64,000 nucleotides of DNA, from positions 434,001 to 498,000 of the forward strand of contig MU867067.1 of the NCBI GenBank assembly GCA_033725935.1, read 5' to 3'. The DNA is from Cladorrhinum sp. PSN259. Its lineage: Eukaryota > Ascomycota > Sordariomycetes > Sordariales > Podosporaceae. This document shows, piece after piece, positions 34,747 through 45,211 of the stretch. The translations under genes were made by a program, and so were the position numbers. Below the pieces are notes generated by a model. It had not been told where the DNA came from, did no database searches, and saw nothing but the letters and a program-made list of their open reading frames with translations. Each line of letters starts with the position of its first letter. Positions within the stretch are counted from its first letter, which is position 1.

Positions 34747-35775
34747 AATTACCTAGGATTTTTTGTGACGCTCGCAGCGCCAATCAAAAGAGTGTGGGGG
34801 TGGGTCACAAATGAGTGGTTTGTACGAGGGAAGAAACAGAAAGAAGGGAATTGGAATTCGAAGCTCCAAGTTTGTTTGCGATTTCTCCGAATCTCCTGTT
34901 TGCGACAGCAACCACAAGTGAATTGGAAAAGCGGGCTTGGCGGGGGGCCTGCATTGTAAGTCCTTGAGCCGAACCCTAACCCCCATCAAAATTTAGAGAG
35001 ATCTACCCCACACCCCGCAAACGTCTTGGCTTCTTCATCTGAAAGGCAGGGGAACCCTGTGTTTAGGCCCTTGCACCCGTCCTTGGGGGCCCGAAAGCCG
35101 GAGTCGCGGAATCTGTGCGACAGGCATAACAGGCACCACATTTTACCATCACTCGTCCCTGCATTGCTCAACAGTGGACAGAAGCCCAACACTGGAGCCC
35201 CCCCTGCTCTTGGGCTCCGAGTCGGCGCAATCCAGGAATTGCACGCATAGCAAGAGGGATTCCCACTTCCCGGTTCGTCTCGGGACGGAGTAACACAGAG
35301 CTGAGTGTTACCCATAGGAATTATGTGACACGATTCTCGAGTCAGCGAATTGCGAACGAATCACAATTCCACTATTAACCCGCCGACGCGATGGTCTAGT
35401 GGTGCCGGATATAATCGGTTCTTTTTCCTTTTTTCATATTACTCTGTTGGGTGTTTGGCCTTTTTGTCACTGTTTGGAATTTTTATGTCGCCGTTTTCCT
35501 TTTGACTCTGGCAGTTTGAGCCGTTGACTCCCCCTCATCTCCCTCTCTCTTTCTCTCTCGCTCTTTAGCTTACCCCAATTGCTCTTGTTTGCCGGCAGAG
35601 AGTTGTGGTGGTGAGCGGCGACCATCTTGAACCCGACCCTGTTGACGTAGCCCTCCTCCCGCTCCGAACCCGGAATTGGCCCATCTTGCGACTCACTTGC
35701 TCATCCTCTAATTTTCTCCTGCTTCCTTCCTCTTCCCTTTCCAACGATCAATTCGGCGAGACTATATAGTACAAC
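34747..35775. other. shared divergent promoter region (SWD2 / mitochondrial carrier)
   Basis: This 1.03-kb region lies between two divergent start codons. A tRNA A-box-like string (TGGTCTAGTGGT, 35392-35403) is present without a matching B-box downstream, so no tRNA is called. The part from 35520 to 35775 is CT-rich, like a 5' leader. No coding region is supported. Confidence 0.65.
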
Positions 35776-36839
35776 ATGTCAACAACAGCTGGGTATGCCC
35801 CCTCTACCAGTTTTTTACCCCTCCTTAAAACTCAACCTAACATGCCTTCCACCCTCAAGTGCCTTCATAGCAGGTGGCATCGCCGCCTGCGGAGCCGTAA
35901 CGGTGACGCACCCGTTCGAGACGGTCAAGATTCGCATGCAGCTTCAGGGCGAGCTTCAAACTAAAGGCCACCAGCCTCACCACTACCGAGGGCCCCTGCA
36001 CGGCGTCTCAGTAATTGTACGGAACGAAGGGCGCGGCATCTACCGTGGGTTGGGCTGCGCATACATCTACCAGATCTTACTGAACGGGTGCCGGTTGGGC
36101 TTCTACGAGCCCATGCGCAAAACCCTGGCTTCCACCTTCCTCAACGACGGGAGTAAGCAGAACCTGGTCATAAACATGTTTTGCGGCGCCGCCTCGGGAA
36201 TCATTGGCGCGGCGGCGGGAAGTCCCTTCTTCCTGGTAAAGACGAGGTTGCAGAGCTATTCGCCGTTTCTGCCTGTTGGCACGCAGCACAAGTACAAGAA
36301 CGCCTGGGACGGGATGACTCATATTTACAAGGGCGAGGGAATCAGGGGGTTGTACCGCGGTGTGGGCGCCGCCATGATCCGGACGGGTTTCGGGAGCTCG
36401 GTGCAGCTGCCGACGTATTTCTTTGCGAAGCGCAGATTACAGAAGCACTTGGGCATGAAGGAGGGTATGCCGCTTCACCTTGCTAGCAGCACGGCGAGTG
36501 GCTTTGTGGTTTGTGTCGTTATGCACCCGCCCGGTAAGTTTTACTCTCGTTTTCTTACTTCTTACTAAGCTAATTTTTTCCCCTCCCTCTCTTACAGACA
36601 CGATTATGTCTCGTCTCTATAACCAAAACGGAAACCTTTACAAGGGCGTCTTTGACTGCCTGTCAAAGACGGTTAGGACGGAGGGATTCTTTGCCATCTA
36701 CAAAGGCGTCTTCCCCCATCTCGCTAGAATCCTGCCTCACACGATATTGACCTTGAGCTTGGCGGAACAAACGAACAAGCTGCTGCGGCATTTCGAGAAC
36801 TGGATCTTTGATAAATCGCCGGCATTGAAGAGCGTATAA
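35776..36839 (+). CDS. oac1: mitochondrial carrier, OAC1-like (oxaloacetate/sulfate transporter type)
   Basis: This is a predicted 310-residue inner-membrane carrier from exons 35776-35792 (17 bp), 35860-36533 and 36598-36839. The introns are 67 and 64 bp, with visible CTAAC-like branch sites. Three ~100-residue repeats carry the carrier signature: HPFETVKIR, SPFFLVKTR and HPPDTIMSR, each followed by Gly-rich helix-turn motifs (YRGL, YRGV, YKGV). The replacement of the acidic residue in the second signature (PFFLVK) and the PPDTIMSR third signature are shared with OAC1-type carriers. The tiny first exon ends within a Gly codon; splicing gives MSTTAGAFIAGGIAACGAV. Substrate (oxaloacetate, malonate, sulfate) is inferred from the family. 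Confidence 0.9.
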
Positions 36840-37415
36840 CTATAACCCGCATACACGCATCTTTTAATTCGATTTTCTGGATTTAAAATGGCGGAGGAGT
36901 TTTTTTTCTCTTCTTCTTGTCTATGGTTTCTATCTGCCTTTTTAGTTCAGCATTATCATTTGGGTTGTTTGGGGTTAAACAAAAATCTTTATACGCCTCT
37001 GGTTTCTAGGATGGCGGGAGGGGAAGGAAGAGGAATAAGGGGATTAGGGGGGTTCCCAAGGAGGGAGAGGGCTGTCCCTAGTCTCATTTTGTTTTCTTGG
37101 GATATATTGTTGTTTTGATTTGCGGTGTTCTTCTCTTACATTGTTTGACGTATTATACCACATTTCATCATGGCGGTGCTTTATATATACTATTATCGCA
37201 AGTCAATCAACTTATAGAGAAAGAAGAGGTCTCGAAGATGGATAGGTTTTGCTGGGTTGGAATAGGGATGAATGGACGGCGTGGCGGGTGGGTGGCTATT
37301 TGATAACAAAAACTTTGAACATGAAACATTCGGGGGATCGCGTCTACCGCAATCTTCTTTTTATATATTTTCCATCTATATGTTTCCCTTTCGAGACTAT
37401 GCTATGTGTGCATCA
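36840..37415. other. intergenic region, convergent 3' flanks
   Basis: This lies between the ends of the carrier gene and CTU2. It is T-rich 3' flank sequence. Nothing else is recognised. Confidence 0.6.
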
Positions 37416-38722
37416 TCAACCAAGGGTAGACCTCTCACACCCGTAACATAACCTTCCCTTTCCCCTTTGAGCTTCCTCCTCAGTCGTTCCCAGCTCTCCT
37501 CTCCACCTCTCGTCACCTTCCCCGTCCATGGGGTTACTGCACAATCCACACAAACTACCGCTCCCTACCTCATCATTCTCTTCTTCTTCCTCTTCTGTGC
37601 CTCTCCCTATCCTGACTAGTTTCCCCGTCGTCCTGGCTACGTTGGCCACGATGGAAGGATAATTCTCTTCCACATCCGCAAAGTACCGGAGCATTACCTC
37701 TTCGATGCTCAGATCCTTGTGGGAAACTACGGCCCCGTTACCCTTCGCGATCGTGTTCAAGCCGGTAGGGATAAGGTCCAGCGTGAGCGGAGGGTCGGTG
37801 AGCGTCGCGTAGGTTACCAGTTCTTTTCTCAAAACGTCCCGGACGGGGTAGTAAACTAGAACACTTTTTTTTGTTCTTCCGGGAGTTGAGGAGTAATCGG
37901 TCAGAGCAAAAGGTCCGTCGTTGATTTGCCAGGGCAAGGAAAACCCTCTGCCCTTGGCGGTTTGGGTCAGGGTTAGCTCCGCGATGGCCGTCGTGGAGTG
38001 GCCCAGCAGGAGGGCTTGGGAGTTTGTGGCGAGGGTCTGATGGAGGAGCAAGTGCCGGGTTAGGAGGTGGATTATGTCGGTTCGGCTTGCTACTGATTGG
38101 GGGAGGGAGTCGAAGAGGTCCGAGAGGGTTGATGGGCTGGAGGAAGGGAACGGGAAGGAGAGGGAGGACCAGTCGATTGTTGGGAGGGTGAGGGCCGAGG
38201 AGAGCGGAATGGTAGTGAATTTGAAACGTGGATAGGTTTTGCGGTGGGCAGCTAAGGGATCTGCTGTTGCGTCTGGGTTTGTTGTTGAGGAGGAGGAGGA
38301 GGAGATGTGCACGACGGTGAGGTCGAAGGGTGTTCCTCGGTTCTTGGAGAGTTGGTATTCGACGTTTTCGTGCAGCAGATTGAGTAAAGCTGTTGATGAA
38401 GGACCGAGCGAGAGGCCGAGTATGTACTTGCGGGTCTGGATGATGGGAGGACCGCGGCCTGAGGGATTAGGTGTGCACGGTGGCATGGTCTCACGGCCGA
38501 GGAGGCCGATCTGCTTGACACATTTTGTGGAGATGAATTTGATGAAGCAGTCTCTGTGAGAAGCGTTAATTTTTGCTTCATGATGAGATTGAAACCAAAG
38601 TCAAAACTTACTTGCAGACTGGCTGGCCTCTACTGTCGAGGGTTGCTTCTTGGACTCGACATTTCTTGCATGGCTTTGTGAGCGACCCCGCTGATGCTGT
38701 TGAATTTGACTCCATCGTCATT
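37416..38722 (-). CDS. ncs2: cytoplasmic tRNA 2-thiolation protein 2 (NCS2/CTU2), start unresolved
   Basis: With NCS6/CTU1 this protein thiolates the wobble uridine of tRNAs (Lys, Glu, Gln) in the cytosol, using sulfur relayed by URM1. The main exon is 37416-38553. An intron at 38554-38611 joins it to an upstream exon. Translation across the junction gives the family N-terminus KPCKKCRVQEATLDSRGQPV then CKDCFIKFISTKCVKQI, with the paired Cys motifs. The ATP-pyrophosphatase-like fold has SLGPSSTALLNLL, the degenerate P-loop of NCS2. The C-terminus has LCGLC...LCYGC cysteines. The N-terminal Cys frame has no ATG: the candidates at 38722 and 38716 are in another frame, and an in-frame TGA lies just upstream. 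A one-base indel near 38675-38705 or an unusual start is implied; the upper boundary is therefore tentative. Confidence 0.8.
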
Positions 38723-39427
38723 TGAAACAGTTTTGTACCAATAATGAGTTTGGTGATATGATCAAGAGAAATTTGAGGTCAATTATTACTTTTCAATGAA
38801 ACTGACGATTTGACGCTCGAATCTTGATCTCGTATGAGTTTTCTTGACTCACCAAAAGTTACTTCAGGGTTTTGCTATCAAGTATATCTACATAGATGGC
38901 AAAAGGTTAGGGTTAGGGTCCCAGGTTGCAAGAATAGGGGTAACTCTTTAGCATTCAACAACACTTCTAGTATGCGTGCGTTATTGAGTTCTCCTTTATA
39001 TGTATTACAAGAACACCACATGATAGTAATGAATTTTCCCCAGGGAAAAGAATTAGATGTCTTCATTCTGTTATTAGAAATCTGGGGGGAAAAAATGCAA
39101 AAGCTAACCGGGCAGCTTCCCCTACCAGATTGCGGTAAATCATTCGGTAGGTAAGGTGCCCGGGTACGAAAAGCATTCGGTGCTTTTACTCCGTGGGACG
39201 ATTCGAACGGGGGACCTCGCACTCGAGTGCGAAGGGGGTTGGCGTATGCGGCGCCCCCAGACCACTGGGCTATTGCCCAGTTTGGTTTCTGGGGGCTAGT
39301 GACTGGGTGAACAATATGGGAGCTTATATGGGACCGGATTGGCTGTGAGTGGTTGATACCAGGTGTTCTATGGGGATGAGTACTCCGATGGGCATGTTCT
39401 TTCCCCCTCTCTCCGTTTCCAACATTA
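38723..39427. other. intergenic region with tRNA-like remnant
   Basis: This lies between the CTU2 5' end and the 3' end of the Fig1-like gene, both on the minus strand. It contains two telomere-type GGTTAGGGTTAGGG units (38905-38918) and a tRNA-like structure on the minus strand (about 39192-39280). No coding region is supported. Confidence 0.65.
39192..39280 (-). other. tRNA-like pseudogene or SINE-type remnant
   Basis: The minus strand carries an A-box-like TAGCCCAGTGGT (39261-39272) and a B-box-like GTTCGAATC (39200-39208) at tRNA-like spacing. A perfect CGCACTCGAGTGCG palindrome lies where an anticodon arm would be. The acceptor stem does not pair, the T stem has mismatches, and an extra GC-rich stem (GGGGGC...CCCCC) is inserted between D and anticodon arms. 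A functional tRNA is therefore unlikely. Confidence 0.5.
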
Positions 39428-40470
39428 TCAAGGAAAGACCTCATAAGCAGCCCTCCCTCTCCCAGCGCCGCCACCCAAAAACATCCTCGACATCCTAGCC
39501 TGCATCCATTCTCCTCTGTCCCTATTACCATCTCCGCTCCCCATCCAATTCTTCCAAGCAGCGTAGGCATCCCACCCTACATCCTCCCCCATCAACCAAG
39601 TATTAATCGTCGCACCAGCAATCGTCAGTCCCACCACTCCAGCAAACAGTCTCGCTGCTTCGCCTCCTACTTCAACATTTATCATGCCTATTCCCTCTGA
39701 TCCTCCCATAGTAACAGTCCTAATCAACCTCTTTGCACCACCAACAACACCTTGGTATTGTATGAACCCCACGAGCGACGCAGAAGCAGCAGCCCAGTCC
39801 GCACTTCTCGCCCAGACGGACGCCTTTGCATGTAGGTCTGGGATCCCTCTCGTAGAGAAGTATATCTGAATAAAATTCGCCAGAAGTGAGGCAATTAGAA
39901 TCAGTAGAAGCGGTAGGCCGCTTGCAGGTAGTAAAGAAGCTTGAAGGGAGAGCGCCAGGCCTGCGAGGGCAAAGTTACCGCGCGTTCCGGAGTTTGTTGA
40001 GGAGGAAAAGGGGATGGAGAGGGCTAGGTCTGATTCTCGTTTCGGGTTTAGGGGCGTTGATGGGATGCAAGACTGGGGGTTTATGCATATTCCTATATGC
40101 CCTTAGCATGTAAGAAAACGGACGAAGCGAAGTGAAGAAATTACCAAAAAAGCCGATGCGTAAATCGAGGAGAATATTGGAACCGCCTATTGGGATTGGG
40201 GATTGGGAGGTGACGGTTATGGGGGTGATGGAGGAGAGGGAGGGGTTGCGACAGCCTAGAATTAGGATGACTGTGATGGTTCAGTACGTTGTGCTGTAGA
40301 ACGATAAAGTGTGACTTACGGTACAATAGAAAGCTGAGCGTTGGAAAGACGACTATCAAGACTACTCGAGGAGCTTTGAGGATCCCTGCGCAACGCGATG
40401 TCAGCATCTCCTGAGAGGTTGAACACAAAGAATCAAGATCGAACGAACATTGAGCCTGGCTTGCCATCAT
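39428..40470 (-). CDS. Fig1-like four-span membrane protein
   Basis: This is a predicted 313-residue protein from exons 40320-40470, 40145-40270 and 39428-40092. The introns are short (49 and 52 bp). The splices are supported by frame continuity and by restoring a family-like motif. Features of the Fig1 (calcium regulator / membrane fusion) family are visible: a first membrane helix ending in a cysteine (LILILGC), an extracellular stretch ending LDLRIGFFGICINP, then three more hydrophobic helices (about residues 135-160, 165-185, 245-265). FFGICIN corresponds to the conserved GYFGxC signature. In yeast, Fig1 supports low-affinity Ca2+ uptake and cell fusion in mating. Relatives in filamentous fungi act in sexual development, so a mating role is plausible but inferred. 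The N-terminal ~30 residues are polar. Confidence 0.7.
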
Positions 40471-40973
40471 TGAGAGGGCAAAACTCTCAAAGCGAATCCG
40501 AGTTGGGGAAAGTTCAAAGTAATGATGCTATGCTGGCCATTGAGCACACATGATCATCTGAAGTAAACAAAGACACGAATCTACTAGCCTGCCTCCGACC
40601 AGCCTGGCATCATCCAGAAAATTAGAAATGGTGGAACATCCACTGGACCATTCTTGAGGAAATCGCTTGATTGTTATTCGTCGTCAGTCTCAGATCGAGA
40701 ACTGCAACTCTGAGGATTTTCGGGAACCCAACGCTCCGCGATGTACTGCTGGTGTGTCTCGCATCCCTTCATCAGCACCACGCAAGTTTCAGCATACAGA
40801 GTCGCGGTTTAGCAGTACAAGAACGAGGAAATTAACAAAGGCACACGGGAGTTTCATGCGATGCCGTCTCTTTTGAACACTGCCGGCATCTTCAAAACGG
40901 GTCAAAAAGTGGCTGTATCAGCACTGTTGTGCTAGATCCCCATTTCATCAGCCGGCGGCAAATATGATGCGGA
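40471..40973. other. intergenic region between two minus-strand genes
   Basis: This holds the 3' flank of the APH-like gene and the promoter of the Fig1-like gene. No coding region or motif is supported. Confidence 0.6.
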
Positions 40974-42193
40974 TCACGGCCTACTAAACAGGCACGCCAA
41001 ATCTCCTGCCTCAAACCACGCCCGATCTTTATGCCAGGCGTGCACAATGATTTCCTTGCCCTTGCCAATAACTTCTTCAACCTGCTCGGGTGTGCCCCAA
41101 CCCGCCACCCGAGAACCCCAGATAACAAGATGGATCCCAACATTTATTGCAGCGCGAAACGCAAAGTCATCGTCAATATCACCATACCCTGTGACAAACC
41201 CTTCAACTAGCCATTTACCATCTTCCATGTTCTTGAACAGTGAGAGCTCATAGCATTCCGCAATCATTTGAGCCAAATCCACCGGTCTGACGCCGTACTG
41301 TGCCATCTCCCAATCGACAATGAAGATGTCGGGTTTCCATTCTTCCTGAGGAGACTGATCTTTGAGAAGGGAACTGCCAAAACACTTTTAGTTATCTCAC
41401 AATCCAGAAGAAGCAAGCCGGGGGTTGGACAACTCACTTCCCAGTCCAAAAATCCCCATGAATAACATCCAAATCCGCCCGCTTCAGCTCCTCAGCAGCC
41501 ATCTTTTCCACATGATCAAACACATCCTTTGCATCTAACAGAATCTCTGGAAACCTGGCCACATCGCCTACCAAGGTAGAATAATACACTGCATGTCTCA
41601 AGGTCTGTAAGCAACGGTCCTCCTTCAACACACCCTGTAGTCTTGACTGCTCAGGTTGGTTCGCCCACTCGTGGAAACTGCGAAGCCAAATGCCCAAACT
41701 GTTTCCAATATCGAGGCACAAGGGTTTTCTAGAAGGGTCGGGGGTAGAAAAGTGCTTGAGAGCGTAGTCCTTCAGACTCAGAGCATCGGGAAGATATTCG
41801 ATCACTTTTGTGTTGGTTTCTTGGTTGAAGTAGTGGATTCTGGGAGTCCGAACGATGCACGGTGCTGAAGGGGTTGGCATGTTGGCCACATCTCTGAGGC
41901 ATTCTTCTTCGACTTTCTAGTGATGGTGTTAGCGATTTGTGTTGGAATGGTGCATAGTATAGTGTAACACTTACACAGCGATGAACTGGGAGTTCCCAGC
42001 CGGAACTGGGATTTGAGGCTAGGAAACTCTCTCCATGTTTGATGGCTACTTCTTCTGTTCCGTCGAGCAAGGGGTTGACGAGCCGGGCCTTGAAGGTGAA
42101 GTTTGCGGAACCTCCTGATAGTGGGTGCAAGGAGGAGCACGCATATTCTGTGTTGCTGAGTGCCAATTGGGCTTTCTCTGCTGCTTGGTCCAT
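40974..42193 (-). CDS. APH/choline-kinase-fold phosphotransferase-like protein
   Basis: This is a predicted 365-residue protein from exons 41975-42193, 41438-41916 and 40974-41373, with introns of 58 and 64 bp. Kinase-like landmarks are the N-terminal LSGGSANFTFKARL nucleotide-binding loop, EEVAIKHGE (Lys), the catalytic loop VIHGDFWTGNSLL and the metal-binding IVDWEMAQYG (Asp in place of DFG). The asparagine of the HGDxxxxN loop exists only after splicing across the second intron, which supports that splice. The closest types are fungal APH-domain proteins related to methylthioribose kinase and hydroxylysine/choline kinases. The substrate cannot be read from the sequence. Confidence 0.85.
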
Positions 42194-43799
42194 GTTTGTG
42201 GTACAGAGTTGGCTTGGGGTTGATAATGGATGATTGATTGAATAGATATTTGAGTCCTTTGTGCTCTCTTTATACGTTCAATCGGAATACTCCAAAAGGG
42301 TTCGACATCAAATACGATCAACACGAAGCTGCGAAGTGAGTGAATGAATGGTTCAATTCAGTGGGTCAATCTGCATTCCGGAACCAATGATCAAGTCGCA
42401 CCATCCTTTGCGATGCACATTTTCGCCGGCCATGACTCCTCGCCGAGCCATGGCTGCAGAAGCTGCAGGAGCTGTGAACGCCCAAGACCTTCCAAGCTCT
42501 GATGAGAACAAGGCTCTTCACGATTGAAAAAAAGGGGGGGATGATACAATTTTATGAACGGAACCCCCGCGAATGATCATCCTCCTCAAAACCGTTGTCC
42601 CCAGATGTCGCCCGTGTCGGATGAGGCCGAACGAACAAGCGATGGCCGAGGCCGAATATCCACTCACAATTTCTCATCTCCTAGAACCTCATCTCCGGAT
42701 TATTTGATTTGGGTGGGACATTCCAATGAAGAATGTTACTCTTTCATGTTGCGACTTGACTCTGATTTTCGGGTTCAAAAGATGACGAAATGATTTGATG
42801 ATAGCTACATTGAGTAGCCACGCAAAAGTACGTAATAGGAAAAACTAATAGAAAAGCACATCGGCATCATTGTTGCCCCTCTCCCCTCGGTATTGATCGG
42901 AAAAGGTAAAAAAGAAGCATTTTTCCCCAGCTTTTATCCCTTGTCGCAAGCGGCTTGGCGACCATCTGGCACCCGGCAGATTAGCTAACTCCACCTGCGA
43001 AACTCACCAATGCCCTGACAGGATTCGTCCGGAATAAGAGGAAAAGTGGGGGATGGAAAAGGTGGAGAGCAACCGTCATTTCTGAAACCGAATGGAAGGG
43101 AAGGGCGCTCTTTGCTTTTTTTAATCGCTGTTCCCGCCCGCCCGTCTGCGCCGCCGTTGGATAGCTTGCTAGCCACAACCATCATCTTCGATCATCCAAG
43201 TCGCATCGCATGAAGCACCACAACTCCTCGTGTTCCAACCGCCCTCAAATGGAGAAGCTTGATCCACCATCTCGAAACGACCCAGACGAGTCACGAACAA
43301 GTCATCATTAGACAAATACGCTGTAGTAAACGCACATTGCATACCTTGGCCGATTCCAGACCCGCGACGCGCGCATATTTATTCGAGCTACTAGACGCCG
43401 TCCCAGTGACGATTGGACAACGAGAGGTTTCACCTGCGACAAACCCACTGCGGCACGCGCGCCTTTTGAAGCATTCCTTAAAAAAAGTCCACACCTTGGA
43501 TCCCATCGTTGGCGGACGTATCGGAGGTTTTCCAGAAGGAGCTTGTTTTTATTTTGGGCTCTTGGTTGATCCCATTGGCTCATTGCTCCTGCGTCGACGG
43601 GTGTGACCCCTCGGCCTGCTCTTTCTACTCGGGTTTCTCTTTCCCTTGACACCTGTCGTTCGGACTCAGTTGGATCACATCAACAAATCAGGCGACCCTT
43701 CTTTAAACCCGAGGGTGTCCTTCGCTTAGCACACTTCCTCAAACACCACACAACCACCGTTCGCTTGCATCTTGTTTACTCCTACAAGCTTGCATCACC
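42194..43799. other. shared divergent promoter region (APH-like / PH-domain gene)
   Basis: This 1.6-kb region lies between divergent start codons. The 3' half (43600-43799) is CT-rich and reads like the 5' leader of the PH-domain gene. No coding region is supported; the short frames here show no conserved motif. Confidence 0.65.
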
Positions 43800-45211
43800 A
43801 TGGCCGAAGTGCAGACTCAACTAGCGACAATGTCGCTTCATGGCAAACCAGACGATTGTCGCCGAGTAAACCTCGAGATGCCGCCAACATCCATCGCTAT
43901 TCCACCACCTCAAGTAACAGCCGCGAAGCTGAATGCTCGCCTTGCTGCCGATGCATATTCTCCCGTCAACCAGAACGGCAGCTTCGAGTTTGATCGTGTA
44001 ATCAAGAGCGGATACGTGCAAAAGCGCGCCAGGAAAACAAAGGTAGGATCGACCACCCCACGTTGCTCCAGCCGCAACCGTTGAACAAGGTTCTAACAAC
44101 TAGGGCTGAACAGACATGGAGAACCATCTACATCGTCTTGCGACCAAACACACTATCTATCTACAAGTCGGATAAGGAGGAGAAGCTCCGACACAAGGTT
44201 CACCTCTCGGACCTGACCGCAGTCGCCTTGCTTAAGGATCCCAAGAACAAGAGGCAAAATGTTTTTGGCTTGTTTTCACCCTCCAAGAATTACCATTTCC
44301 AAGCATCGACACCACAGGACGCGCAGGAATGGGTTGATCTTATCAGACAAGGCGCCAGAATTGAAGAGGAGGAGGAGGAGATGTTTCTTGCAAGCCCGGC
44401 GGTCCGACAACCGTCATTCTTCTTTGCCAACAACCAGACGGCGAACGATGGTGGCGCCGATACCGCCCGTCCCAGTGCCTTTATTACCATGGATCGCCTC
44501 GCATCCAGCTCTCCGGAACCTCTTGAGCCACCGCCGCGAACTTTTGGTAGGGGTAATCGCCGCCCCTCAATGTGGGAATCCTCGGGTATGTCGGGGACCG
44601 AGCTTGCGTCTCACTCTGATTTTTCTGATTGTGATATTCAACGACACCACGGCGCGTCGTTTGAGAGTCTGACTTTCCACTCACCATCGACGATGGTAGC
44701 ATCGCCCCCGACGAACAATGCTGTGACACCCGGAGCTGTAGGATTAAACGCAAACACTAGTCAAGTGAGCGGGATCAATAATATCGAGCAAGATCCAGAT
44801 CGGGTTATTTGGCAAGGATGGATGTGGTTCTTGCGCAGCAAGGGAGGTGTTCGCCAGTGGAAGAAATCGTGGGCGGTTCTTAGGCCCAGGAATTTCAAGC
44901 TTCACAAAGACGGATCTGAGTCGTCGGTCCTCTTTATCGCCTATCTATCTTCCATTGTCAACGTTGTCGACATCGACCCGATGAGCCGGACCAAGAAGCA
45001 TTGCTTGCAGCTTATTACGGACGAGAAGAGCTACAAGTTTTGCGCGCAAGGGGAGGAGGAACTCGTGCAGTGCTTGGGAGCTTTTAAGAGCCTGTTGGCC
45101 AAGAGGAGGGAGTTGGAAGTCAAGGCCGCGAATGCGAATGCGACGGCGGCGGCGCCAACAACCACGAATCCGGCACCCGCGGCAACGACACCGGCTGCTC
45201 CGGTCGCTTAG
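43800..45211 (+). CDS. double PH-domain protein
   Basis: This is a predicted 446-residue protein from exons 43800-44042 and 44114-45211. The 71-bp intron has a CTAAC branch site. The first pleckstrin-homology domain spans about residues 67-180. It starts IKSGYVQKRARKTK and resumes after the intron as TWRTIYIVLRPNTLSIYKS; it includes DPKNKRQNVFGLFSP and ends DAQEWVDLIRQGA. The second spans about 325-425: VIWQGWMWFLRSKGGVRQWKK, then SWAVLRPRNFKLHK, ending LVQCLGAFKSLLAKR. Both contain the C-terminal Trp or hydrophobic helix expected of the fold. The 140-residue linker is Ser/Pro-rich and the tail is Ala/Thr/Pro-rich. PH domains usually bind phosphoinositides, so membrane recruitment is likely; no catalytic domain is present. 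The specific function is unknown. Confidence 0.88.

Noticed and set aside
35392..35403. A-box-like TGGTCTAGTGGT suggesting a tRNA
   Set aside because: No B-box (GGTTCGANTCC) or pairing acceptor and T stems follow; a T-rich stretch begins within 20 bases, so only a chance match or tiny fragment remains.
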